Position numbers and translations under genes: made by a program | The notes under the pieces: generated by a model | The model's input: the letters and a program-made list of their open reading frames with translations, nothing else | The model's database searches: none | Told to the model about the DNA's origin: nothing | Assembly (NCBI RefSeq): GCF_013744875.1 | Contig: NZ_CP059399.1 | Location: 7,750,001-7,814,000 of the forward strand | Direction of reading: 5' to 3' | Length of the DNA stretch: 64,000 bases | Source: Nocardia huaxiensis | Lineage (GTDB): Bacteria > Actinomycetota > Actinomycetes > Mycobacteriales > Mycobacteriaceae | In this document: positions 36,672-44,450 of the stretch, in pieces | Position numbering within the stretch: the first letter of the stretch is position 1 | Layout: each line of letters begins with the position of its first letter

Positions 36672-37496
36672 CGATCCGGCTGTCAGCCACCGGGCGACCG
36701 TCTCGATCACAAACGTCTGGTACTCCTGGCTTTTCGGGTTCAAGTACTGGGGATCGTCGTGGACCGCGAAGCCGTGTTGGGAGCCCTCCACCTCGACCAA
36801 CTCGACCGGAGCCGTGAACTGAGCCAGAGCGGCCCGCGTTCCGTCGATGGGGACCAAGGTGTCCGCATTCCCATGCACGATGAGCGTCGGCGCCTTGATC
36901 TCACCAAGGACCTCGTTCGGCTTCACCCAGAACACCTCGTTCAGGAGCGGGCGGCCATGCTTCAGCGTCGGCGTGAACTGAACGGCGCCAGTGTCATTCA
37001 GTTCTTTGGCGTGCTCATCATCGATCATCTCGTTTGTCCAGTAGTCCCGGCTGTCGATGGTGCGCTTCTTGTAGTCGAACTGGGGATTGAGCAGCACCAA
37101 GCGGCTCAGCTCGCCCGGCCGCTTCGCCGCGTAGTAAGCCGTGATCCCGCCGCCGAAACTTGCCCCTAGAAGCGCCAGTTCACGAGCGCCTGTAGCCTCC
37201 TTCAGCGCGGCGAGGCTGACACGAATGTCATTGAGGATGGTCGCGATGGTCAGGTCCTCTTGGCGACCTTCGCTATCACCATGGCCGCGGAGGTCGAACC
37301 GGAGCGAAGCGACGCCAGCATCCGCCAGGCTGGCGGCCAGACGAGTGAAGAAGCCGCCCTCCTCTCGAGTGACGCCGCCACCGTGGACCAGGACAACAGC
37401 ACTGTCTGTCGGTTGGTCTGGGGTAGCAAGGGTGGCAGCCAATTGGAGGCCATCGAGGGTGCGGAGGCTGCTGGCGGTGGTGCTGATGGAGGGCAC
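36660..37496 (-). CDS. Alpha/beta hydrolase
   Basis: A 278-residue protein with oxyanion-loop VLVHGGGVTREEG, RFDLRGHGDSEG, nucleophile GASFGGG (Ser at ~121), a catalytic Asp in GNADTLVP and His in GSQHGFAV. This is the set typical of serine peptidase/esterase-like dienelactone-hydrolase relatives. The GTG start has no clear ribosome site. Substrate unknown; possibly the last component of the radical-SAM cassette, but convergent with it. Confidence 0.85.
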   Translation of the reverse strand: MPSISTTASSLRTLDGLQLAATLATPDQPTDSAVVLVHGGGVTREEGGFFTRLAASLADAGVASLRFDLRGHGDSEGRQEDLTIATILNDIRVSLAALKEATGARELALLGASFGGGITAYYAAKRPGELSRLVLLNPQFDYKKRTIDSRDYWTNEMIDDEHAKELNDTGAVQFTPTLKHGRPLLNEVFWVKPNEVLGEIKAPTLIVHGNADTLVPIDGTRAALAQFTAPVELVEVEGSQHGFAVHDDPQYLNPKSQEYQTFVIETVARWLTAGSSRQ

Positions 37497-37571
37497 GAGG
37501 GCTAGTCAAGCAGATCACGCCGCCGGAGAAGAAGCGTCAGGTGGTACTCAGTTCATCCTTACCGCTGATAG

Positions 37572-37916
37572 CTACTCCGGCATCGGAGAGCTGGTTGGAG
37601 TCTGTGAACCAGGGTCCCCGCCCTTACCCGAGTCACCTCCAGGAGTTTGGTTCTGGCCCTCTTCTTTGGCGGGTTGATCATCTTTTGCTTCCTTGATTAT
37701 TCGATCCAGAGCTCTACTTGCCCTCGTTAAGAATCTGCGACGTGAGTCCTCGGTCATCGCTACTCCCATAGTGATGGACGCTTCGCTGCGTCCGCAAAAA
37801 TCCGCGCTTTCACCGAGCGCTACCGAACCGAGTTGTTGGATCTCCTGATAAATAAGATCTGCATCAAACTCGGCGGGTGTAATTTCTAATTTTCCAGGAC
37901 CTTTTCGCTCAACCAT
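37572..37916 (-). CDS. Hypothetical protein paired with the membrane protein upstream
   Basis: About 114 residues from an ATG after GGGGGG; in-frame ATGs up to 37961 and a TTG at 37979 are alternatives. An acidic helical core (AEFDADLIYQEIQQLGSVALGESADF, then RRRFLTRASRALDRIIKEA) is followed by a Gly/Pro/Ser-rich disordered tail. Lower GC than neighbours. No family recognised. Confidence 0.55.
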   Translation of the reverse strand: MVERKGPGKLEITPAEFDADLIYQEIQQLGSVALGESADFCGRSEASITMGVAMTEDSRRRFLTRASRALDRIIKEAKDDQPAKEEGQNQTPGGDSGKGGDPGSQTPTSSPMPE

Positions 37917-38009
37917 CTTACCCCCCGTTGGAACACCCGCCAGCGCGGACATAATCAACATTAAACCATTTCGTATCAATATTCACACTCCCTAACTCAA
38001 TTGTCAATT

Positions 38010-39716
38010 CTATTTTCTAATCGCCCCGCTGACTCGGCGTTGGTATCGCCTTGCCCGGAGAACAACGAGCATTACAGCCATCGATGCACACGCCGTAACG
38101 CTCACTATTAATGCCTCCCACCAGCTCGAAGTTGTAATTATCTTCGCCAGTCCTAAAGCAGCAATAGTCATGGCCACGACTGCATTCACAATGAACCACG
38201 AACTAACCGCTAAGGTTGAGATTGACAAACGGCTGACAGCATCAGTGGTAAAGCGCGAAACGAGCCAACCGGAGACGATTGCGGGAACACCGAATAGTAT
38301 TGTCGGCCAGAACTGAGACGCATTCGGACTAAATATGTCATCGTACCAGTTCCCAACCCCCAGCGTGAGAACCATAAGATATACAGACAGAAGCGCCACG
38401 ACGAACATCAAACCAGGAGGCTTTTCTCGCAGCTCTATGATTAGATACGGTATTCGAGATGCCGTATTTGCAATATCGAGGTCACGACCGTACGCGTGAA
38501 CATAGGTTAGCCCACGCGTATCAGCGGCGTCCCATCTAGGATCCATAGGCCGTTTGGATATGGCTATGGCTGCCCGTTCGGTTTGATTGGCTTCCTGAAG
38601 GGTAGCGAGGCCAATTTCAATGTAGTATACATACATACCCTCCGGCGCGTCAGTTCGAAAGTGATAGCTCCTTGCCTTCGTCGCTCGCGTGAGCGGAATG
38701 ATGTGAGATCTCCGAGCTAATCCGAATGCGGCACGAATATGAGAGTAGGTGAGCTCGGATAGTTTCCTGACCCCGCCAATTTTTTTCTCCTCCAGGCGCT
38801 CACGTGTCTCAGTGTATTCGATTTCGAGTTTAATGGCGCTACCGGAGGGTGCCAGCGCGATAATGGGGAAGGTGCTCTGAATGCCATATACGAAGTTGTG
38901 CAACACATCGCGCCAAACGACATCGTCACCCGTCAGATTTGCAGCTTCGATCTTCTCCTTCAGAAGATCGGCGATAGCTACGCGCTCGCCGGGGTCGGTC
39001 GGTTGTTCATTGATAATCTGAAGTCGAAGCTTACCCCACAGGTCATCCGGCACATTTCCGAATACCGTCTCCAGCAACGCTTCTCCAATTACAAGAAGCG
39101 CACCATGCGTCTCTTGATAGGAGAGTGTGCGCACCAACTCCTTTTTACAGGTAACCTTAAGCTTGTCGATAAGCTCATTCTTCCGGGGCGAGAGGATGGG
39201 TATCAGCTGCCGAGTGACGTTATTGTTTTCAGCTCCAAGAACAGTGCGAGTCACCTTTACTCGGTAGGTTTCGTCCCCGAGCTCAACCCGCTCTGCTATA
39301 CGACTGACATACGTTGCCGGATTGTTGAAAACCTCAAAGAACCTCAACACGTCGACGGTGGATAGGACATCTGCAAATGCGCTCGTTGCCGCCTTAATCC
39401 GAGCTTCTTCACTCGATCTTGCCGGCATGTCCTCCTTTCTGCAATTGACTCGGGTTATGTCCTTCTCGGTAGCACGATCGCGATGGCTGATATACCAGCG
39501 GACTGCGACCGCAGCGCCCAGAAGTACGCCTATGGCGAAGCGAGATAATGCCGATACGTCGTTATGAATATCGCCAAACGGAATAACTAGGACAGAGAGT
39601 AGCGCGATGCAGATCGCGATTATCAGGGTTAACGAGCGCTTAAAGAGTCGCTTCCACAGCACTCTAAGGCTTTGAGAGGCTAGCCTATCCTCGGCAGCTC
39701 CACCGACCTTGGCCAA
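38010..39716 (-). CDS. Large membrane protein, unknown function
   Basis: A 568-residue protein read from a TTG; a TGTCAA (-35-like TTGACA on the coding strand) at 39735-39740 lies just upstream, so the start could be slightly later. Two N-terminal helices (SLTLIIAICIALLSVLVIPF and LSRFAIGVLLGAAVAVRWYI), a ~310-residue soluble domain with strand-like segments, then four C-terminal helices. GC is distinctly lower than the flanks, a sign of separate acquisition. No family recognised. Confidence 0.7.
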   Translation of the reverse strand: MAKVGGAAEDRLASQSLRVLWKRLFKRSLTLIIAICIALLSVLVIPFGDIHNDVSALSRFAIGVLLGAAVAVRWYISHRDRATEKDITRVNCRKEDMPARSSEEARIKAATSAFADVLSTVDVLRFFEVFNNPATYVSRIAERVELGDETYRVKVTRTVLGAENNNVTRQLIPILSPRKNELIDKLKVTCKKELVRTLSYQETHGALLVIGEALLETVFGNVPDDLWGKLRLQIINEQPTDPGERVAIADLLKEKIEAANLTGDDVVWRDVLHNFVYGIQSTFPIIALAPSGSAIKLEIEYTETRERLEEKKIGGVRKLSELTYSHIRAAFGLARRSHIIPLTRATKARSYHFRTDAPEGMYVYYIEIGLATLQEANQTERAAIAISKRPMDPRWDAADTRGLTYVHAYGRDLDIANTASRIPYLIIELREKPPGLMFVVALLSVYLMVLTLGVGNWYDDIFSPNASQFWPTILFGVPAIVSGWLVSRFTTDAVSRLSISTLAVSSWFIVNAVVAMTIAALGLAKIITTSSWWEALIVSVTACASMAVMLVVLRARRYQRRVSGAIRK

Positions 39717-40134
39717 TTCTCACACCAAGCCTTTTGTCAACAATACGGAGTCAACCGGTTGGTTTCTATTCGATCCACCCACCAGCTGCGTGGCTCCCAT
39801 GATGTCAAGCTGTCCCTTCACCAGATCTGGCCGGCCTTGAGCACCTAACTCTCCGAGAATCTACGATCAATTATCGCGACTCACTGCCCAGCCATTTCAA
39901 ATGCGGAAAATTTAGCGCGGCCTAACGATGAGAGCAACAAGGATACGGGACACTGGGCGCTATGCGATCATTCGCTGAAGAAAAATCGGTTAGTGTAACT
40001 AACATCAAACCGTATCGTTTCGATCAAATAGAAGACGAGATGCTTCCCATTGACCAATCTATTACTTACCCAGAAATAAAGATTGGCTCAGGAGGCAGTG
40101 CTCAGAGTGCATTGCCAGACAAGGTGGGGTGCGC
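39717..40134. other. AT-rich gene-free stretch
   Basis: No protein-like frame is visible; a plus-strand open frame from 39962 enters the complement of the XRE gene and looks spurious. The region is among the most AT-rich of the window, a likely Lsr2 target. Confidence 0.5.
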
Positions 40135-40159
40135 AGCAGTCGAGGCCCCCTCGACTGCT
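40135..40159 (-). terminator. Terminator-like hairpin at the XRE gene end
   Basis: Perfect 10-bp arms (AGCAGTCGAG and its complement) around a 5-base loop, starting at the last base of the minus-strand XRE gene. No T tract follows. Confidence 0.45.
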
Positions 40160-40389
40160 CATCCAATCCGTGCCACCACCTCCCCTAACGTCACCCCCAG
40201 CGCCTCCGCCACATACCGCAGCTCGATCACATCCAACCGCCGCTCGCCGCTCTCGTACTTACTGACGAAGGACTGCGGCACATCGAGTCGCGCCGCCACC
40301 TCCACTTGGGTGAGGCCGGCGTCCTGGCGCAGCTGCCGGAGCACCGCGCAAAGGCGCTGGTACTCGGCCGAATAGATCGACTTTTCCAC
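40159..40389 (-). CDS. Small XRE-family HTH regulator (76 aa)
   Basis: Start taken as the GTG at 40389, which places a perfect operator-like dyad just upstream. The HTH (LRQLRQDAGLTQVEVAARLDVPQSFVSKYESGERRLDVIELRYVAEALG, split here by eye into five helices) is a textbook XRE domain and forms almost the whole protein. Likely autorepressor of the divergent tiny ORF and membrane-protein gene on the plus strand. Confidence 0.85.
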   Translation of the reverse strand: MEKSIYSAEYQRLCAVLRQLRQDAGLTQVEVAARLDVPQSFVSKYESGERRLDVIELRYVAEALGVTLGEVVARIG

Positions 40390-40413
40390 AAGGCAAACCG
40401 CACCTTGCGCCGG

Positions 40414-40438
40414 GCAATATCCCAATTTAGGATATTGC
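40414..40438. promoter_or_regulatory. Operator-like perfect dyad between XRE gene and 13-codon ORF
   Basis: GCAATATCC, 7 bases CAATTTA, then GGATATTGC: 9-bp perfect arms, centred 37 bases upstream of the XRE start and 62 bases upstream of the tiny ORF. Symmetry and place fit binding of the XRE dimer. Confidence 0.65.
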
Positions 40439-40487
40439 GCACCGTGCCCATTCCAGCGGCATGGCAACCGAGCCAAGGAGGTGAACC

Positions 40488-40529
40488 ATGGGCGGCGGTG
40501 ACGGCTTCATCGGCGGTGGCGACGGCTAA
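40488..40529 (+). CDS. Tiny ORF of 13 codons with an optimal ribosome binding site (MGGGDGFIGGGDG)
   Basis: ATG 5 bases after AAGGAGGTG, one of the best Shine-Dalgarno sequences in the window. The 13-residue product is a GGGDG repeat around FI. An intrinsic terminator follows 20 bases after the stop, and an operator-like dyad lies upstream, so it looks like an independent short transcription unit. It might be a signal peptide-like effector, a toxin or a leader. Nothing in the sequence proves translation. Confidence 0.45.
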   Translation: MGGGDGFIGGGDG

Positions 40530-40548
40530 TTTGCCTCGAACCCACATG

Positions 40549-40591
40549 AAAGGGCCGTAGCGGTTTTCCCTGAAACCCGTTGTGGCCCTTT
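40549..40591 (+). terminator. Intrinsic terminator after the 13-codon ORF
   Basis: AAAGGGCC and GGCCCTTT arms with a partly paired 27-base interior, followed by CCTTTTC on the plus strand. Confidence 0.6.
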
Positions 40592-40640
40592 CCTTTTCGC
40601 TATGAATCATTAGTTAGACTTGCTACAATAATGGCAGTCT

Positions 40641-41774
40641 ATGCAAGACCCGCTACAGCGCATCACCAAACTGCAGACCATCATCGCCGCGATTCTCGTG
40701 GCCGGTCTAGGCATCGCGCTCATGGTGCTCGGCGCCCAAACACCGACCAATCCAAATCTCGCGTGGCTCAGGTTCTTCCCGTGGAGCGAGGTCGGCGGCA
40801 CCCTGCTGGTCGCAGGGTTGCTTGGTCTCGGCATCGATTACTTCACCGGAAGAGACCGCGAAGCCCGTGACACTGCCCGGCTCCAACACGTACTGGCCGA
40901 ATCTGCCCCAGCCATGCGAGACGCCGTCATACAAGGCTTCGCCTTCGGAAATGACGATCTCGCCCGGGTCGCCAGTCCTGACACCCTCGACGACATCATC
41001 CAGAACAGTTTGGCGCTCCGCCTCGGTGATAAGGCCTTTGCCGAGGAGGTCTATCAGGACATCCGCGACCAGGCCATCCAGGCGTCTGAACGCTGGCATG
41101 ATGCCAAGGTCGAGATCCGCCTCTCGCCGGCCGCTGGCGGCTCGGCGGAGGCTCCCGCTGCCCCGGCACTATTCACCGTCACCGTGCGCTGGGAGTACAG
41201 CGTCGTGCCCAGACATCGCTCGCGCCGCTTCGCTGCCGTCTCCGACAAAGCCGAATACGCTGAACTGGCCCGGGAAGACGGCACATTCGCCTGGTATGTC
41301 ACGCCGAAGGCTGGACTCAACGCCACCGACCGTGAGGCATTCGAACTGGTTCAATTCAGCGTAGACGGGCAAGAGCGGGCGATCCGCCAGGCGTCCCGGA
41401 AGACAGGGCAGATCTACACCGTCGACCTCAGCCTCGATGCGAGGCAGGCCGAGGAGCCGGTGACCATCGCTTATACCTACCGCACCGTGACAGAACGCCG
41501 CGGCCACCTGCTTTACATCGACATCGAACAGCCCACCCGCGGGATCGAAGTCGAACTCGATTACAGCGACTGCGCTATTGAGCGGGTGAGCGTGCTCGAT
41601 TTCATCGCCAGCAGCAAGGCCACCCGTATCGAACGCTCACCGGATACCGTTCCCGGCAAGTCCGTTCGGGTTGGATTCGACGGATGGGTATTTCCAAGAA
41701 GCGGCGTCGGATTCGTCTGGGTGACCGCCGAAAGCGCAGCTTCCGCCCCCACGACCAACGGCAAGCCGCGGTAG
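40641..41774 (+). CDS. Membrane protein next to the XRE regulator, unknown function
   Basis: A 377-residue protein with two N-terminal helices (IIAAILVAGLGIALMVLGA and GGTLLVAGLLGLGIDYF) and a ~300-residue soluble domain of alternating strands. There is no ribosome site before the ATG, but a -10-like TACAAT at 40624-40629 lies 11 bases upstream, so it may be a leaderless message. No family recognised. The XRE gene next door is the likely regulator. Confidence 0.7.
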   Translation: MQDPLQRITKLQTIIAAILVAGLGIALMVLGAQTPTNPNLAWLRFFPWSEVGGTLLVAGLLGLGIDYFTGRDREARDTARLQHVLAESAPAMRDAVIQGFAFGNDDLARVASPDTLDDIIQNSLALRLGDKAFAEEVYQDIRDQAIQASERWHDAKVEIRLSPAAGGSAEAPAAPALFTVTVRWEYSVVPRHRSRRFAAVSDKAEYAELAREDGTFAWYVTPKAGLNATDREAFELVQFSVDGQERAIRQASRKTGQIYTVDLSLDARQAEEPVTIAYTYRTVTERRGHLLYIDIEQPTRGIEVELDYSDCAIERVSVLDFIASSKATRIERSPDTVPGKSVRVGFDGWVFPRSGVGFVWVTAESAASAPTTNGKPR

Positions 41775-41798
41775 CGGCAGTCGGGCTCGGGGCCACAG

Positions 41799-42587
41799 TT
41801 ATGTACCGGACAACCTCACCGTTATATCTCCACCAGATCGCCCCACAATCTGAGCTCCACCGACCTTGGCAAGGAAATCACGGAAGTTGCCGTAGCCGTA
41901 GGTGTTTTCGTCGAAGGTCGGGTCGAGGGCGAGCATCTTGCTCTTGATGGCACTCGCCGTCGGTGTATCCGTCGTGATCTGGTTGACGGCCTCAAGGAGC
42001 AGCTGCTTGGCCTGCATTGCATCACCATGCGCAGCAGGGGGCTGGCCCAGGCCGGCGACGCTCTTGGTCGGTTCAGCATGACGCAGCACTGTTTCCCAGA
42101 ACTTGTACTCGCTGCACACCGACACCAACCGCGCGCTGGTCGTGCCCTCGCTCGCGCCAATACCGATGACGTGCTTGCCGAACTCCCGCAGCTTCTGCAC
42201 GAGCGGTGTGAAATCGCTGTCGCCCGTGACCAGTACGAACACGCCGATCTCGGCGTGGGTGATGAGGGTCTCCATGGCGTCGACCGCCAGGCGAATGTCT
42301 GCCGCGTTCTTGTGGGTGCCCGGGGTGAAGCGGCCGAGCTGAACGAGATCAATGCCGTTCTCCGCCAGCAGTTTTTCGTACTGGCCAAACCGCTCGTCGC
42401 GCCAGTCCGCGTAGGCACGCCGAACTGATGCATTGCCGAACCCGCGGCACAGCCAGCGCATCGCCGCGACGGGGATGGCCTGTGCGCCAGGCGATCCCCC
42501 GCCCACACCGAGGACGAGGTTCTCGAAGTCCAGGAAGACAGCAACAGCATCACTGCTCGCAGGACGCGATTCCCGTCGCATATCCAT
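41799..42587 (-). CDS. NYN-domain ribonuclease-like protein with C-terminal LOTUS/OST-HTH domain
   Basis: A 262-residue protein; the GTG one codon earlier is an alternative start. The NYN (PIN-like) core is visible: VFLDFENL with the first Asp, NAADIRLAVDAMETL, and VLVTGDSDFTPLVQKLREFGK with the GDSDF acidic motif. After a linker, the last ~80 residues (AMQAKQLLLEAVNQI to GYGNFRDFLAKVGGAQIV) match an OST-HTH/LOTUS RNA-binding domain. LabA/DUF88-LOTUS proteins are RNA-directed and often sit near mobile or defence genes. Confidence 0.88.
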   Translation of the reverse strand: MDMRRESRPASSDAVAVFLDFENLVLGVGGGSPGAQAIPVAAMRWLCRGFGNASVRRAYADWRDERFGQYEKLLAENGIDLVQLGRFTPGTHKNAADIRLAVDAMETLITHAEIGVFVLVTGDSDFTPLVQKLREFGKHVIGIGASEGTTSARLVSVCSEYKFWETVLRHAEPTKSVAGLGQPPAAHGDAMQAKQLLLEAVNQITTDTPTASAIKSKMLALDPTFDENTYGYGNFRDFLAKVGGAQIVGRSGGDITVRLSGT

Positions 42588-42744
42588 CACCCCGCTCGTG
42601 ACTCTCGGAGCGAAGCGTAGGCCCCGTCACTCCTGACGCGGCGGCATTTCGGCTGATCCAGTACGGCCGCGCGCCATCAACTTGAAGTGACATCAGCGGC
42701 AACCATTCGAGACCGCAGGGCCGGGCGAGCGCGGCAGCTCTCCG

Positions 42745-42778
42745 GCGAACGCCTCGTAGATCCTCTCGTGGCGTTCGC
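42745..42778 (-). terminator. Terminator-like hairpin downstream of lsr2
   Basis: Perfect 9-bp arms (GCGAACGCC and complement) around 16 bases, 20 bases after the lsr2 stop. No T tract, so it may instead be an mRNA-stabilising hairpin. Confidence 0.35.
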
Positions 42779-42798
42779 AGTCCGGAAGTCGCAGTCGC

Positions 42799-43137
42799 CT
42801 AGCTATTGGCCTTGTTGTACGCCTCCATGATCTCGGCCGACACTCGGCCGCGGCTGGAGACCTCAAATCCGTTCTTGCGGGCCCACTCCCGGATAGCTTG
42901 CGTCTGCTCCCGATCGACGGCCGCACGCGCCCGGCCGGATGCCTTGCCCCTCGGCGCGCGCCCCACCTTGCGAGCATGCTGTGTCCACTGCTCGAACTCC
43001 CCGCGCATCTTGGCCGCGTTCAGCTTCGACAGGTCGATCTCGTAGGCCACACCATCGATAGCGAACTGCACCGTCTCCTCGGCGGTGGACTTACCGTCGT
43101 AATCGTCCACCATTTCGACGATGACCTTGCGTGCCAT
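42799..43137 (-). CDS. lsr2: Lsr2 family nucleoid-associated xenogeneic silencer
   Basis: A 112-residue protein, full length for Lsr2, from an ATG behind GGGAAGGG. The N-terminal dimerisation domain ([28 protein letters not shown]) and C-terminal DNA-binding domain ([19 protein letters not shown]) with the RGR minor-groove hook are intact. Lsr2 coats AT-rich horizontally acquired DNA, as H-NS does in enterobacteria. This copy is inside the element; the host must carry its own, so it may keep the element's genes silent or modulate host silencing. Confidence 0.93.
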   Translation of the reverse strand: MARKVIVEMVDDYDGKSTAEETVQFAIDGVAYEIDLSKLNAAKMRGEFEQWTQHARKVGRAPRGKASGRARAAVDREQTQAIREWARKNGFEVSSRGRVSAEIMEAYNKANS

Positions 43138-43256
43138 GAAGTAGCCCTTCCCAGTTGATATCCGTCTGAGCAGAATCGTAATCCTCGGTAAGGAAACCGG
43201 CTTACACCGGACGACGCCAATGTCGGAGAAGGCCCGCCAGCAGACCCGGATGCCGG

Positions 43257-43490
43257 TTGAACCGCGGACACGTTGCGGACACCGCTGTCGCCGCATGGAA
43301 CCGCCGCGCCGTGCTGCACATCGGATCCTGTATGGATTGCCATCGGCGGCAGGAGCTGCGCGAGATGGGTTACGACCCGGATGATCTGAGTGTTCAACTT
43401 GATCTGGCATGGATCAGGTACTTGCTCTGGCAGGCAGTACAGGAGGGTGCCGATCCCCGGATGTTGCCCCGCCGCCGGAGGCGCCCCTAG
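43257..43490 (+). CDS. Small hypothetical protein with CxxC (77 aa)
   Basis: An open frame read from a TTG with no strong ribosome site. The sequence has protein-like composition ([42 protein letters not shown]) with a CMDC pair and a basic end. No family recognised; coding status moderate. Confidence 0.4.
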   Translation: MNRGHVADTAVAAWNRRAVLHIGSCMDCHRRQELREMGYDPDDLSVQLDLAWIRYLLWQAVQEGADPRMLPRRRRRP

Positions 43491-43832
43491 GTTCCATAGA
43501 TATAGACGGCCGACGATCGCCGAGCGAGCCCAAATCATCGGCAGAAGGTGTACTCCCTGCTTTGTCCTTTCGAGTGGTCCAACCTTTGAAGGTCTTCCGC
43601 TTTAGTTCTTCTCTAGGGCTCCTCGTTAGCCGAAGGCTCGCTCTAATGCAGAGCTGGGTTCAAGACTCTTAGTGTCGAGAGACGATCGCTAACCGAGCGG
43701 TCCTAAACGGCCAGGATGGCCCGATATCTATTCCTACCTGTGTGTTTGGATAAGAGAAGCCATAGTGCTCATCCCTCGGTAAGAAGGATGGGTATCGCGC
43801 ACATATGGCCTAGAGGAGGTAGAGTCTCCTTA

Positions 43833-43862
43833 GCCCATAGGGGCGCTAGCGCCCCTATGGGC
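43833..43862. repeat. Perfect 30-bp palindrome
   Basis: GCCCATAGGGGCGCT followed directly by its exact complement, with no loop. Perfect loopless palindromes of this length are unusual for terminators and are more typical of protein-binding, resolution or cruciform sites. Confidence 0.8.
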
Positions 43863-43886
43863 ACTGGCTTCACCGTTAACAGAAGA

Positions 43887-43917
43887 AGTCGGGCCACTCT
43901 GCTAGAGCGACCCGACT
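43887..43917 (-). terminator. Intrinsic terminator of the 43944-44156 gene
   Basis: AGTCGGG/CCCGACT outer stem with an inner CTCT/AGAG stem. On the minus strand it is followed by TTCTTCTGTT, 27 bases after the stop codon. Confidence 0.6.
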
Positions 43918-43943
43918 CCTCATATGGAACTGCCGCTCGCGGT

Positions 43944-44156
43944 CTAGCCTCCCAAGCTTCGGATCACGTGCAGCAGCTTCTCCGCCAGCTCGGCAAGAGT
44001 CGATCTCGCCGAGCTGGCGGGGTCTTCCCCTAGCTTCGGCAAGGCCCTTACCACTAGATCAGCAATGATCACTGCGGTTCGCACCCACTGGATCGATTCC
44101 AGCCAACCTCTGGCGCCTCCCCGAACGCGCCGGGGAGGGTCCGACTTGTCTGACAT
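43944..44156 (-). CDS. Small hypothetical protein (70 aa)
   Basis: Start at the ATG six bases after AAGG; longer frames lack a site. Polar Arg-rich start, an amphipathic segment (LESIQWVRTAVIIADLVVRAL) and a helical end (LAELAEKLLHVIRSLGG). The coding sequence contains a 13-bp perfect inverted repeat at 43982-44020. Followed by an intrinsic terminator. No family recognised. Confidence 0.55.
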   Translation of the reverse strand: MSDKSDPPRRVRGGARGWLESIQWVRTAVIIADLVVRALPKLGEDPASSARSTLAELAEKLLHVIRSLGG

Positions 44157-44450
44157 TGCCATCCTTTCCGACTCGGACTGTAAGCCGCCGCCCGAAAGGC
44201 GGCGGATGCCGCCTCGCGTTGCGAAGCGACGCATGCGGGCGCTCCATCGAGTGGGCGCGCACAGCGCGAGTCAGAGGATTGGCGCAGCCAACCTAGTCAG
44301 ACGGCAAGAGTCTACGCAGGTTTCGCTATCCCCCATGCCCGAACCGCACTCGCGCGGCACGAAATCCGCAATCTTGGTGGGCAATTGATCGAACCACTCT
44401 CCCTGCGACAAGCAGCCTGGAAGCGCCTCCCCGGTAGAGGGGTGTCCAAA
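44157..44450. other. Non-coding gap with a GC-rich hairpin
   Basis: CCGCCGCC-CGAAA-GGCGGCGG hairpin at 44185-44205, in the 5' region of the minus-strand small gene. The remainder holds the 3' end region of the kinase gene. No coding frame seen. Confidence 0.4.

Larger units (their letters stand above)
43491..43943. other. Non-coding region with a series of hairpins
   Basis: No protein-like frame. Besides the 30-bp palindrome and the terminator listed separately, there are CATCC/GGATG around 43771-43790, a GGAG/CTCC hairpin near 43815-43830, and a GCTCT/AGAGC hairpin near 43640. This suggests a structured RNA or a recombination/replication site. tRNA-like T-loop text GGTTCAAG at about 43657 lacks pairing. 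Confidence 0.4.

Noticed and set aside
39962..40375. Plus-strand open frame of 137 codons over the XRE gene
   Set aside because: Second half is the complement of a clear HTH gene, and there is no ribosome site.
43600..43680. tRNA-like stretch with GGTTCAAG and a short hairpin
   Set aside because: The T stem does not pair, the loop lacks U33 and no acceptor stem can be formed, so it is not called as a tRNA.
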